A stretch of 64,000 bases of DNA from Hungatella sp. (GTDB taxonomy: Bacteria; Bacillota; Clostridia; Lachnospirales; Lachnospiraceae). Of the stretch, positions 8,210-16,421 are shown one piece after another (within the stretch, counting starts at the first letter, position 1; each line of letters begins with the position of its first letter). The position numbers and the translations under genes were made by a program. The notes beneath the pieces were generated by a model. That model made no database searches, was not told the DNA's origin, and was given only the letters and a program-made list of their open reading frames with translations. The stretch spans positions 44,419 through 108,418 of the forward strand of contig JAAWBS010000026.1 of NCBI GenBank assembly GCA_022792815.1, written 5' to 3'.

Positions 8210-9562
8210 CTATTTCTTAAGCTTGGGATCCAGCGCATCCCGAAGTCCGTCGCCAAACAGGTTAAATGCCAGGATCATCACACTCAGCACCACGGCCGGG
8301 ATGATCAGACGATAGGTGTAGGTATACATGCCGCTTAAGGCATCCGTGGCCATAGAGCCAAGGCTTGGAAGCGGCGCCGACACGCCTACGCCCAAATAGG
8401 ACAAGAAGGATTCCAGGAAGATCGCCGACGGAATCTGCAGACAGGTGGTCACCACGATCTGCCCGATACAGTTGGGAATCAGATGCCTTCGGATGATCCG
8501 ACCGCCGGAGGCCCCCAGGGCCCTGGCCGCCGTCACATACTCCTGCTGCTTTAACTGGAGCACCTGCCCTCGGATAATACGGCTCATGGTCACCCAGTAG
8601 AGCACACCGAAGGCGATAAACATGGAGATCAGGTTAGGCCCCAGCACGGACACAAAGGATTTTAAAGGGCCGCTGCCTGTATTCACATACTCGGTGAGAA
8701 TCGGCTTGAGGGCCGTGGCGATGAGAAGCACCACCAGCATCTCCGGAACCGAATAGATCACCTCCACGATCCGCTGCATCACCGCATCCACCCTTCCTCC
8801 GCAGTAGCCTGAGACAGCCCCGTAGGTGGCTCCGATAAACAGCACCAAGATGGCGGCGCAAATTCCCACGCTCATGGAGACTCTGGCCGCATACATGACC
8901 CGCACTAGAATATCGCGGCCATACATATCCGTGCCGAAGATATGGGGAAATACCTTCTCCCCCGACGCCTTTCTCTCCAATTCCCCCACAGAGTAGCCGA
9001 ACAGTTTCTTTTTGATCCCCAATTCCTCCTTCAGGGCATCGATGTCCACTTCCTCACTCTTGTTCTGCGTGTTCTGGGCTGCCACCTTGGCCTGGGCCCT
9101 GATCTTGGCGATGTCCACCGGAGTCAGCTTTTTGCCCTGAGCCTCGGCCTCAGTCTCGGCCTGGGCGATCATGTCGTCCACCGACAGAGTCTCGGTCTGG
9201 GTCCTGGCAGCCACCTCCGCATCCAGCCTCTTCTGATCCTCCAAGGCATAGTGGAAGGGATGAAGGTTCTCTGCCCCCTTGTTAAACTGCTCATATCCGT
9301 AGGGAACCACGCAGGGTCCCGCAAAGGCAAACAGGATCAAAAAGATGATGACTCCCAAAGCCACCATGGCCACCGTATTCTTCTTCAGCCTCCGCCACGC
9401 ATCCTTCCAGTAGGAGACGCTCTGCCGCTCCTGGATAAAGTCCTCCTTCTCCGACTGGGAGGCACTCTCAAAGTCATCGGCACTGAAATGATCCCAACCC
9501 AGCAAATCCTCGATATCCGGCTGCAGTGTCACCGGACACCGCTTCATCTTCTCTCCCGCCAT
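8210..9562 (-). CDS. oppC: Oligopeptide ABC transporter permease OppC, with an unusual insertion
   Basis: Membrane permease with the OppC/DppC fold: one N-terminal membrane segment (about residues 66-86), then five in the C-terminal BPD_transp_1 domain starting near HIFGTDMYGRDILVRV. At 450 aa it is about 140 residues longer than the typical 300-310. The extra length is mainly a charged Ala/Glu/Gln-rich stretch (about residues 104-203), predicted helical and on the outer face, plus a longer N-terminal tail. It starts at an ATG 6 bases after GGAGGGGAG, 2 bases from the oppB stop. Confidence 0.9.
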   Translation of the reverse strand: MAGEKMKRCPVTLQPDIEDLLGWDHFSADDFESASQSEKEDFIQERQSVSYWKDAWRRLKKNTVAMVALGVIIFLILFAFAGPCVVPYGYEQFNKGAENLHPFHYALEDQKRLDAEVAARTQTETLSVDDMIAQAETEAEAQGKKLTPVDIAKIRAQAKVAAQNTQNKSEEVDIDALKEELGIKKKLFGYSVGELERKASGEKVFPHIFGTDMYGRDILVRVMYAARVSMSVGICAAILVLFIGATYGAVSGYCGGRVDAVMQRIVEVIYSVPEMLVVLLIATALKPILTEYVNTGSGPLKSFVSVLGPNLISMFIAFGVLYWVTMSRIIRGQVLQLKQQEYVTAARALGASGGRIIRRHLIPNCIGQIVVTTCLQIPSAIFLESFLSYLGVGVSAPLPSLGSMATDALSGMYTYTYRLIIPAVVLSVMILAFNLFGDGLRDALDPKLKK

Positions 9563-9564
9563 GG

Positions 9565-10515
9565 TTACTCCCCTCCCTTCGTCAGATTGATTCTCGGGTC
9601 AGCCACCTTGTAGAGAATGTCAACAATCATGTTCATAATGATAATGAAACTGGCCAGAAATACGGTGGTTCCCATAATCACCGGGTAATCCCTGTTCTGG
9701 ATCGACTGGACAAAATAGCGCCCCAGCCCCGGGATAGAAAACACGCTCTCCACCACAAAGCCGCCGCACAGAGTAAATGCCACCTGAGGTCCCAGATAGG
9801 TGATGACCGGAATCAGGGCATTTCTCAGGGCATGCTTGAAGATGATCTTGCTGTTCTTTAAGCCTTTGGCCCTGGCTGTCTTGATAAACTCCTGATTCAG
9901 CGAGTCGAGCATAGCCGACCGGGTCTGTCTGGCCGTATAGCACATGGGATAAAATCCCAGGGCAAAACAGGGAAGCACGTAAGTCCTCCACCCCACGGAT
10001 GCATCAAAAATCGTTGGGAAAATCTTTAAGGACGCGATCCCTCCGGCAAAGGTCACCAGAAGGATGGAGGCCACCACAAAGCTGGGCATAGAGATCCCCA
10101 GAGTACACACCACCCTCAAAAAACTGTCCGTCATCTTGCCTCTCTTAAAGGCCGCAAGACATCCAAGGGGTACTCCCACCAGCACCGCCCAGCAGAGGGC
10201 GATAGCGCCAACTTTTGCGGAAACAGGAAACATCTCTTTGATGATGCTTAAAACCGCACGGTTCTTCTGCATCTTGAGAGAAACACCGAAATCGCCTTTC
10301 AGCAGATTCTGAAGATACTTGAGAAGCTGAACAGGAAGCGGTTTATCCAGGCCATACTTGGCGTTGAGAGCCGCCAGCGTGGCCTCTGAGGGAGTCTTCT
10401 CACTGAGCCACGGACTTCCCGGCACCGCATTCATCAAAAGGAATGTGAGGCAGGTCACCAGAAAGATGGTCACCAGCGCCATTCCAAGCCTCTTTGCCAC
10501 ATACTTACCCATCAT
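9565..10515 (-). CDS. oppB: Oligopeptide ABC transporter permease OppB
   Basis: First gene of the opp operon: a membrane permease of about 316 aa with six membrane segments. The N-terminal YVAKRLGMALVTIFLVTCLTFLLM and the late VESVFSIPGLGRYFVQSIQNRDYPVI are OppB/DppB hallmarks. A GTG at 10521 and ATGs at 10515 and 10512 are all in frame; 10515 is chosen because AAGGTG lies 5 bases upstream. The protein pairs with OppC to form the peptide channel. Confidence 0.92.
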   Translation of the reverse strand: MMGKYVAKRLGMALVTIFLVTCLTFLLMNAVPGSPWLSEKTPSEATLAALNAKYGLDKPLPVQLLKYLQNLLKGDFGVSLKMQKNRAVLSIIKEMFPVSAKVGAIALCWAVLVGVPLGCLAAFKRGKMTDSFLRVVCTLGISMPSFVVASILLVTFAGGIASLKIFPTIFDASVGWRTYVLPCFALGFYPMCYTARQTRSAMLDSLNQEFIKTARAKGLKNSKIIFKHALRNALIPVITYLGPQVAFTLCGGFVVESVFSIPGLGRYFVQSIQNRDYPVIMGTTVFLASFIIIMNMIVDILYKVADPRINLTKGGE

Positions 10516-10589
10516 TATCACACCTTACTTTAGTTATGTTACATGTCTATATAGGATATCACCTATGGATATAATACATGCTAGCCTAT

Positions 10590-10618
10590 AGTTTAGACAT
10601 CTTTCCGTCATAAGTCAA
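10590..10618 (-). promoter_or_regulatory. Promoter of the opp operon
   Basis: Read leftward: TTGACT (complement of 10613-10618), 17-base spacer, TAAACT (complement of 10590-10595), about 75 bases upstream of oppB. The -35 box is near consensus and the -10 is weaker. Confidence 0.5.
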
Positions 10619-10798
10619 GTGTTTTTGACCATTTTCGTCATTCTGACACATACACATGTCCTCATTGGAAGAACATACCATCATATGTCCCATGGTCTTC
10701 CGGATAATCCGAACACACTTTCTGTGCCAGGGAAACCAGAACACCATTTGACCCCAGTCTCATATAATAGCCATATAAAAAAGATACAGGAGTTGTCT

Positions 10799-11797
10799 AT
10801 GAAAAAAATCTATGGATCCATCCTGGCAGCCGCTCTCACCTTGTCCGCCCTTTCCGGCTGCCAGTCCGCTGCGCCGGCGGGAGGGCTGACTCCCGTCACC
10901 CTCAATGAAGTGGCTCACTCCATCTTCTATGCCCCACAGTATGCTGCCATCGAGCTGGGATACTTTGAGGAGGAAGGCCTTGATTTGACTCTGGTCAACG
11001 GCGCCGGAGCCGACAAAGTTATGACTGCCCTGGTGTCCGGAGATGCCGATATCGGCTTTATGGGCTCTGAGGCCAGCATCTATACCTATGCCGGGGGAGC
11101 CGAGGACTATGCTGTCAACTTCGCCCAGCTGACTCAGAGAGCCGGAAACTTCCTGGTCGGCCGCAGCGCTGACCCAAACTTTTCCTGGGATAAACTGAGA
11201 GGCAGCAAGGTTCTCGGGGGAAGAGCCGGAGGGATGCCCCAGATGGTCTTCGAGTTCATCTTAAAAAAGAACGGCTTAGATCCCAAGTCTGACTTGACCA
11301 TCGACCAGAGTATCAATTTCGGCCTCACTGCCGCCGCATTTACCAGCAGCGACGCCGACTACACCGTGGAGTTCGAGCCCTTTGCCACCGGACTGGAGCT
11401 GGAGGGGAACGGCTTTGTGGTGGCCTCCCTGGGCACGGACTCCGGCTATGTGCCCTACACCGCCTACAGCGCCAAAAAAAGTTATCTGGCAGCCCATCCG
11501 GATGTGATCCAGAAATTTACCAATGCCATCCAGAAGGGCATTGACTATGTCAACTCTCACTCTGCCGAGGAAATCGCCGAGACAATCCAGCCTCAATTTA
11601 AGGAGACACCTCTGGAACATATCACAAAGATCGTGAAGCGGTACAAAGCCCAAGACACCTGGAAAGAGGATACTGTGTTTGAGGAGGACAGTTTCAACCT
11701 TTTGCAGAACATCCTGGAAGAAGCCGGTGAACTCCCCGCACGGGTCCCCTATGAGGACCTGGTAACCACAGAATTTTCCGAAAAGGCAAAGCCCTGA
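10799..11797 (+). CDS. NitT/TauT-family ABC transporter substrate-binding lipoprotein
   Basis: Extracytoplasmic binding lipoprotein of about 332 aa, NMT1/SsuA-like. The signal peptide MKKIYGSILAAALTLSALSG ends at a lipobox Cys about residue 21. The family core follows: HSIFYAPQYAAIELGYFEEE, then GAGADKVMTALVSGDADIGFMG. Relatives bind sulfonates, taurine, nitrate or thiamine precursors. No permease or ATPase is next to it; the pair at 222-1770 is of the matching type. CAGGAG precedes the ATG at 10799; an open frame upstream of it lacks a ribosome binding site. It stands before a LacI regulator and a sulfatase, compatible with sulfur or sulfated-glycan use, but that link is inference. Confidence 0.85.
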   Translation: MKKIYGSILAAALTLSALSGCQSAAPAGGLTPVTLNEVAHSIFYAPQYAAIELGYFEEEGLDLTLVNGAGADKVMTALVSGDADIGFMGSEASIYTYAGGAEDYAVNFAQLTQRAGNFLVGRSADPNFSWDKLRGSKVLGGRAGGMPQMVFEFILKKNGLDPKSDLTIDQSINFGLTAAAFTSSDADYTVEFEPFATGLELEGNGFVVASLGTDSGYVPYTAYSAKKSYLAAHPDVIQKFTNAIQKGIDYVNSHSAEEIAETIQPQFKETPLEHITKIVKRYKAQDTWKEDTVFEEDSFNLLQNILEEAGELPARVPYEDLVTTEFSEKAKP

Positions 11798-11803
11798 TCC
11801 CAG

Positions 11804-11832
11804 CTGACAAACCAGGCGGAATGAGATATAAT
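11804..11832 (+). promoter_or_regulatory. Promoter of the LacI-family regulator
   Basis: CTGACA at 11804-11809, 17-base spacer, perfect TATAAT at 11827-11832, beginning 7 bases after the stop of the binding-protein gene. An imperfect inverted repeat (GGAACCC...GGGATTCC, 11838-11860) lies just downstream. Confidence 0.6.
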
Positions 11833-11929
11833 AGGTAGGAACCCTGTATTCTGGGATTCCGCGGCCGCGCCAGGTCCCCTACCCGGTCCTGATTCCCATC
11901 GCCGCCGTGATACCTCATAAGGAGCAAAG

Positions 11930-13057
11930 ATGCAAAAAGACACAGAACGAGAAAAGATAACTCTGAAAATGGTGGCTGCCCATGCCGGCGTCTCGGTATC
12001 CGCAGTGTCTATGATCTTAAATAATTACAAACAGGCCAGCTTTCCCCAGGAAACCAAAAGGCGGGTATACGAATCCTGTGAGGCTCTGGGCTATCACCGA
12101 CAGCCTGCCAGAGAGCGGAGGTCGACACAGACGAAGCTGATCGTGGCGGTGGTCCCGTCTTTCGAGAATCCCTACTACGCCCAGATTTTGAGCGCCTGCA
12201 TCCGACGAGCCGGGGAAATGGGCTACCGGGTCATGACCCTTTGCACCGAGAGAAATCCAGACGAGGAGGCTAATCTTCTGAGCGTGTGCCGTACCGTAGA
12301 TGCCGACGGAATTCTCTGTCTGTATCAGCCCCGATACGCCTCCATGCTCCAGCGCCTCCACCGGGAATTTCCCCTGTTCCAGCTCTATGATGCCACCGCA
12401 GACCCGTGCCTCAATGTGATCAGCATCGACGGATTTCGGGTGGGAAGCCTCATCGCCGAACATCTCTATCACCTAAATCACCGAACTATCGCCTATGTCA
12501 CCAGACCTCTGTCCAAGCGCCAGTCAGGAAGCAGCAGACGACTGACGGGGATTCGGGATTATTTTACCAGGAAGGGATTCGATGCCCTGGAGTGTATCAA
12601 AAGCTACAGCATCGAGTCCGAGAACCTGCCCTTTCCGCAGACCATCGACAGCTATGAGACCGGCAGAGTCTTGACGGAACAGATCTTGAAAAAAAGAATT
12701 CCCTTCACCGCTTTTGTGGGAACCAGCGATGCCATCGCCTATGGGATCATGGATGCCCTGCTGGCCTGCGGCAGGCGGATTCCCCAGGACTATTCTGTCT
12801 GCGGGTGCGATAACCTCCCCTTCTCCCGCCATCAAGCCATCTCCCTGACCACAGTGGAGCATTTCTGGTCTGAAAAAGGCCATGATGCCATCGATCTGTT
12901 AATCCGTGAAATCGAAAACAGGGCCGGAGGAAACGGGAAGAGGCAGTCGGTCAACAAGATACGGATGGAATATGAACCCCGTCTCATTGCCAGAAACAGC
13001 AGCGGAAAATGCCGTCCACTTTCGGAGAAAATCAAAAAATCAAGAGAAGTTCAATAA
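11930..13057 (+). CDS. LacI-family transcriptional regulator
   Basis: DNA-binding repressor or activator of 375 aa. The helix-turn-helix is at about residues 11-35 (ITLKMVAAHAGVSVSAVSMIL), followed by a hinge and a periplasmic-binding-protein-like effector domain (IVAVVPSFENPYYAQIL onwards; FVGTSDAIAYGIMDALLACG). The Val/Ser pattern in the recognition helix fits LacI members that bind palindromes; a perfect 18-base palindrome lies immediately downstream, before the sulfatase gene. The ligand is probably a sugar, but this cannot be read. AAGGAG precedes the ATG. Confidence 0.9.
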   Translation: MQKDTEREKITLKMVAAHAGVSVSAVSMILNNYKQASFPQETKRRVYESCEALGYHRQPARERRSTQTKLIVAVVPSFENPYYAQILSACIRRAGEMGYRVMTLCTERNPDEEANLLSVCRTVDADGILCLYQPRYASMLQRLHREFPLFQLYDATADPCLNVISIDGFRVGSLIAEHLYHLNHRTIAYVTRPLSKRQSGSSRRLTGIRDYFTRKGFDALECIKSYSIESENLPFPQTIDSYETGRVLTEQILKKRIPFTAFVGTSDAIAYGIMDALLACGRRIPQDYSVCGCDNLPFSRHQAISLTTVEHFWSEKGHDAIDLLIREIENRAGGNGKRQSVNKIRMEYEPRLIARNSSGKCRPLSEKIKKSREVQ

Positions 13058-13062
13058 AAGAT

Positions 13063-13080
13063 TTATTAAAATTTCAATGC
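13063..13080. promoter_or_regulatory. Degenerate second operator copy
   Basis: This 18-base site matches the perfect palindrome at 13172-13189 in 15 of 18 positions, mostly in its right half. A further half site, TTCAATAA (13050-13057), overlaps the regulator's stop codon. Two spaced sites about 109 bases apart would permit looping by a LacI-type dimer of dimers. Confidence 0.45.
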
Positions 13081-13133
13081 CTGCAGGGGTCCTGCCGGAA
13101 TCCGGACACTCCCCACAGGATGGCCAAAACCGG

Positions 13134-13159
13134 GAAGAGACGCCAGTCAGCGTCTCTTC
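13134..13159 (+). terminator. Hairpin after the LacI-family gene
   Basis: A 10-base perfect stem, GAAGAGACGC/GCGTCTCTTC, with a 6-base loop, followed by a pyrimidine-rich but not pure T stretch. It probably ends the regulator transcript before the sulfatase promoter. Confidence 0.6.
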
Positions 13160-13171
13160 TCTCGTCTCAAA

Positions 13172-13189
13172 TTATTGAAATTTCAATAA
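13172..13189. promoter_or_regulatory. Perfect palindromic operator upstream of the sulfatase
   Basis: TTATTGAAATTTCAATAA is its own reverse complement over 18 bases. It contains a TTGAAA that could serve as a -35 box, so a bound regulator would block transcription of the sulfatase. The neighbouring LacI-family protein is the obvious candidate to bind it. Confidence 0.6.
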
Positions 13190-13230
13190 AATCTTGTAAT
13201 TTTTCCGTTAACTCCCACAAAAAACAGGGA

Positions 13231-13259
13231 TTGCACTACGGAAATCCATATGTTTTAAT
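13231..13259 (+). promoter_or_regulatory. Possible sulfatase promoter
   Basis: TTGCAC at 13231-13236, 17 bases, TTTAAT at 13254-13259. An alternative uses TTGAAA inside the palindrome (13175-13180) as the -35. Both place the start downstream of the operator. Confidence 0.35.
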
Positions 13260-13300
13260 GCAGATAACAACACATACAGGAGGAGAAAAACGAGTCAGCG

Positions 13301-14857
13301 ATGAAAAGACAACTGATACTGATCATGACGGATACTCAGAGATATGACATGGTAAACTGTTACAGAGAAACCGGCCTTTCCACTCCCAACATCGACCGTC
13401 TGGCTGCCGACGGCGTCCGGTACAAGAGGGCCTACACTGCCCAGCCGGTGTGCGGACCTGCCCGCGCCTGTCTGTTCACAGGTCTCTATCCGGCCTGCAG
13501 CGGCTCCTGGGGCAATGGGATGGCTCTGGGAGACAATGTGAAGACCATCGGCCAGAGGCTTCGGGATCATGGGATCACCTGCGCCTACATCGGCAAATGG
13601 CATCTGGACGGCACCGACTATTTCGGAAACGGAATCTGTCCTGATGGATGGGAAGAGGATTACTGGTACGACATGCGCAGGTATCTGGAGGAGCTTTCCG
13701 TGGAAGAACGAATGAAGTCCCGGGTATTCCAGACCATGGACTTTGAGACAGTCCCGGACGATTTCACTTACGGAAGCCGGGTCGCTGCCAAAGCCTTATC
13801 CTTCCTAAAACAGCACAGGGAGGAGGACTATTTTCTGGTGGTATCCTTTGACGAACCCCACTTCCCCTTCCTCTGTCCTCCGCCTTACGACCGGATGTAT
13901 CGGGACTATGAGTTTCCCAAAAGCCCAGCCGTCTACGACACCCTGGATGGAAAACCGGGTTACCAAAAGATCTGGGCGGCAGAGGCTCCCAAGCCTGACC
14001 GCGACGGCCTGACCATCAAAAACCCCTATTTTTTCGGCTGCAATTCCTATGTGGATGAGCTCATCGGCCGGATCACCACCCATATTCCGGAGGAGGCCAT
14101 GATTCTATACACCTCGGACCATGGAGATCTGCTGGACAGCCACAGCCTCTTTGCCAAGGGCCCTGCCGCCTATGACGACGTGACACGGATCCCCTTTATC
14201 ATCCGCAACCCGCAGGGAGTGCGGGGCGGGGTCTATGAAAGACAGCCGGTGTCCCATATCAGTGTCTGTCCCACGGTCATGGAATATTTCGGTCTTCCCA
14301 TCCCCAAGCTCTTTCCAGGGACAAGCCTCCTTGAAACCAGCCGGGACCTATGCGCCCCTGCCGCCCCCTATGTCTTTATGGAATTTGCCCGGTTCGAACA
14401 GGATCACGACCACTACGGCGGTTTCCAGCTGATGAAAGCGGTGACCGATGAACGGTACAAGCTGTCCGTCAATCTCCTGTCGGAGGACGAGTTCTATGAT
14501 CTGAAGGAGGACCCTTACGAGTGCTGCAATCTGATCTGGGACGAGCGGTACCTCAAGGAGCGCAACCGGCTTCACGACGCTCTGCTGGACCGGATGTGTC
14601 AGGACCGTGATCCCTTCCGCGGGTATTACTGGGAGAACCGCCCGTGGAGAAAGGATGTGCCTGCCCCCAGTTGGAGATACCGGGGATACACGAGGCAGCG
14701 GGAACATGAGGAGTACGAGCCGCGGCAACTGGATTTCTTCAACGGACTGGTGATGAATCATCCCCAGCGGTTAAAGCGCAGCGGAGGGAAACTGGACGGG
14801 TTTGAGACCCTGGACCAGCTTCTTAACTGGATGCGGGTATATGATCAGGATTCCTGA
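13301..14857 (+). CDS. Sulfatase (cysteine-type, arylsulfatase family)
   Basis: Sulfate-ester hydrolase of 518 aa, alkaline phosphatase superfamily. The catalytic signature CGPARACLFTG starts at Cys51 (C-x-P-x-R), the Cys converted to formylglycine by anSME in anaerobes. Metal ligands lie in MTDTQRYD near the N-terminus and in LYTSDHGDLLDSH. There is no signal peptide, so it acts in the cytoplasm, probably on imported sulfated saccharides or small aryl/alkyl sulfates. AGGAGGAG is about 15 bases before the ATG, longer than usual. It lies behind the LacI regulator with palindromic operators. No anSME gene is in the window. Confidence 0.88.
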   Translation: MKRQLILIMTDTQRYDMVNCYRETGLSTPNIDRLAADGVRYKRAYTAQPVCGPARACLFTGLYPACSGSWGNGMALGDNVKTIGQRLRDHGITCAYIGKWHLDGTDYFGNGICPDGWEEDYWYDMRRYLEELSVEERMKSRVFQTMDFETVPDDFTYGSRVAAKALSFLKQHREEDYFLVVSFDEPHFPFLCPPPYDRMYRDYEFPKSPAVYDTLDGKPGYQKIWAAEAPKPDRDGLTIKNPYFFGCNSYVDELIGRITTHIPEEAMILYTSDHGDLLDSHSLFAKGPAAYDDVTRIPFIIRNPQGVRGGVYERQPVSHISVCPTVMEYFGLPIPKLFPGTSLLETSRDLCAPAAPYVFMEFARFEQDHDHYGGFQLMKAVTDERYKLSVNLLSEDEFYDLKEDPYECCNLIWDERYLKERNRLHDALLDRMCQDRDPFRGYYWENRPWRKDVPAPSWRYRGYTRQREHEEYEPRQLDFFNGLVMNHPQRLKRSGGKLDGFETLDQLLNWMRVYDQDS

Positions 14858-14876
14858 TGATTTTAGGAGGAGAAAA

Positions 14877-15836
14877 TTACCTGTCCTCTCCTCCGGCCTT
14901 CTCCAGGTTCGTCTCCCTGCACAGATAGATGGGACGCTTCTTCACCTCCAGGTAAGTCTTGGACAGATACTCTCCCAAAAGCCCCAGGCAAAACAGCTGG
15001 ATTCCGGCAAGCAGCAGGATAATACACACGAGGGAGGGCCACCCTGCCACCGGGTCGCCGAAGATCATAGTTCGGCCGATGATAATCAGGATAAAAGTAA
15101 AGGCCAGAATGCAGAACAAAAGGCCCAGCCAAGCGGCGAACCGGACCGGCGCGGTGGAGAATGCCACGATGCCGTCGATGCTGTACATGAGAAGCTTGAA
15201 AAAGGACCATTTGGTCTCCCCCTTGGTTCGCTCAATGTTCTCATACTCCAGCCACTTGGTCTCATAACCCACCCAGCCAAAAAGTCCTTTGGAAAATCGA
15301 TTGTATTCCTTAAGTTCCAACAGGCTGTCCACATACCTGCGGCTCATCAGCCTGTAATCCCTGGCCCCATCTACGATCTCCACATCGGAGATTTGTCTCA
15401 TCAACCGATAGAAGGCCCTTGCAAAAAAAGAGCGGATCACCGGCTCTCCCTTCCTGTCCACCCTCCTGGTGGCCACACAGTCGTATCGCCCTTCCCGCAG
15501 CGTCTGAACCATCTCCGGTATCAGGCTTGGGGGGTCCTGCAGATCCACATCCATCAGGCCCACCAACTCCCCGTCGGCATGGGTCAGGCCGGCATAGATG
15601 GCCGCCTCCTTTCCGAAATTTCTGGTAAAAGCCAGATACTTGATCCACGAATGTTCTGCTGCCAGCTCTTTCATGACCGCCAAAGTCTGATCCCTGGAGC
15701 CGTCGTCCACAAAGATCACCTCCAACCGGCAGTCCATGGCCGAAAGCCTGTCCCTGACATCGGTGATGGCTCTGTAATAATCCTCCAGCGCCTCCTGTTC
15801 ATTGTAACACGGGACGATGATTGAGATATGATCCAT
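14877..15836 (-). CDS. Family 2 glycosyltransferase with C-terminal membrane segments (GtrB/CsbB-like)
   Basis: Membrane-bound glycosyltransferase of about 319 aa. The GT2 fold opens with ISIIVPCYNE; catalytic acidic motifs are VDDGSRD (residues 43-49) and DVD (96-98), then DLQDPP. Two hydrophobic segments lie near residues 215-285. Relatives (GtrB, DPM1-like, B. subtilis CsbB/YkcC) load a sugar onto undecaprenyl phosphate for envelope decoration. The ATG at 15836 follows AGGAGG; a longer frame upstream overlaps ybaK-like coding sequence. It is 10 bases downstream of the YbaK-family gene and likely co-transcribed. Confidence 0.87.
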   Translation of the reverse strand: MDHISIIVPCYNEQEALEDYYRAITDVRDRLSAMDCRLEVIFVDDGSRDQTLAVMKELAAEHSWIKYLAFTRNFGKEAAIYAGLTHADGELVGLMDVDLQDPPSLIPEMVQTLREGRYDCVATRRVDRKGEPVIRSFFARAFYRLMRQISDVEIVDGARDYRLMSRRYVDSLLELKEYNRFSKGLFGWVGYETKWLEYENIERTKGETKWSFFKLLMYSIDGIVAFSTAPVRFAAWLGLLFCILAFTFILIIIGRTMIFGDPVAGWPSLVCIILLLAGIQLFCLGLLGEYLSKTYLEVKKRPIYLCRETNLEKAGGEDR

Positions 15837-15846
15837 GGATTTCCTC

Positions 15847-16317
15847 CTACTCCCAGTCCTTGCACACATCCACCCATGCGGCAAATCCAGAGTACTGCTC
15901 CAACTCCTCCATGGTCAGTTCGATAGCGCTGTTGCTGCTGCCGCAGGCGGGAAACACGGTTTCAAATCGTTTCAAAGATTCATCCAGGTAGACGGTGACC
16001 CCCTCATTGACCGCAAAAGGGCACACACCGCCCACCCCATGACCGATGACGGTCTCGGCCTCGTCAAAGGAGAGCATCTTCGCTTTGGTGCCGAACCGTT
16101 CTTTATATTTATGATTGTCAATCCTGGCATCTCCCGCTGCCACGATGAGAATCGGAGTCTCCCCCACCATAAATGAAAGCGTCTTGGCGATCCTGCAGGG
16201 CTCACAGCTGAGAGCTTCCGCCGCCAGCTCCACAGTAGCGCTGGACACATCAAATTCCAAAATCCGGTGCTCCACACCATATTGTCTGAAATATTTCCGC
16301 ACTTTTTCAATTGCCAT
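15847..16317 (-). CDS. YbaK/EbsC-family (prolyl-tRNA editing-like) protein
   Basis: Soluble protein of 156 aa with the YbaK/aminoacyl-tRNA deacylase fold. The family pattern is visible as CRIAKTLSFMVGETPILIVAAGDARIDN, and later GHGVGGVCPFAV and FPACGSSNSAIELT. Members hydrolyse misacylated tRNAs such as Cys- or Ala-tRNAPro; which one is not determined. A second YbaK protein is encoded at 30070-30543. AAGGAGGAGA precedes the ATG. Confidence 0.85.
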   Translation of the reverse strand: MAIEKVRKYFRQYGVEHRILEFDVSSATVELAAEALSCEPCRIAKTLSFMVGETPILIVAAGDARIDNHKYKERFGTKAKMLSFDEAETVIGHGVGGVCPFAVNEGVTVYLDESLKRFETVFPACGSSNSAIELTMEELEQYSGFAAWVDVCKDWE

Positions 16318-16421
16318 CTTGTCTCCTCCTTGGAAATCCGGTTTATCTCTTTTATATCACACATTGGCCTTAAAATCCACCGCTTTTCATTCCTGTACAC
16401 AGGAAAGGATTGGGGGACGAA

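Noticed and set aside
10619..10798. Longer N-terminus for the NitT/TauT binding lipoprotein
   Set aside because: The lipoprotein signal begins at 10799 with a CAGGAG before it; the upstream frame crosses the opp promoter region.
14802..15824. Plus-strand open frame of 340 codons opposite the glycosyltransferase
   Set aside because: The opposite strand encodes a full GT2 enzyme with catalytic motifs; this frame overlaps the sulfatase end and has no recognisable domain.
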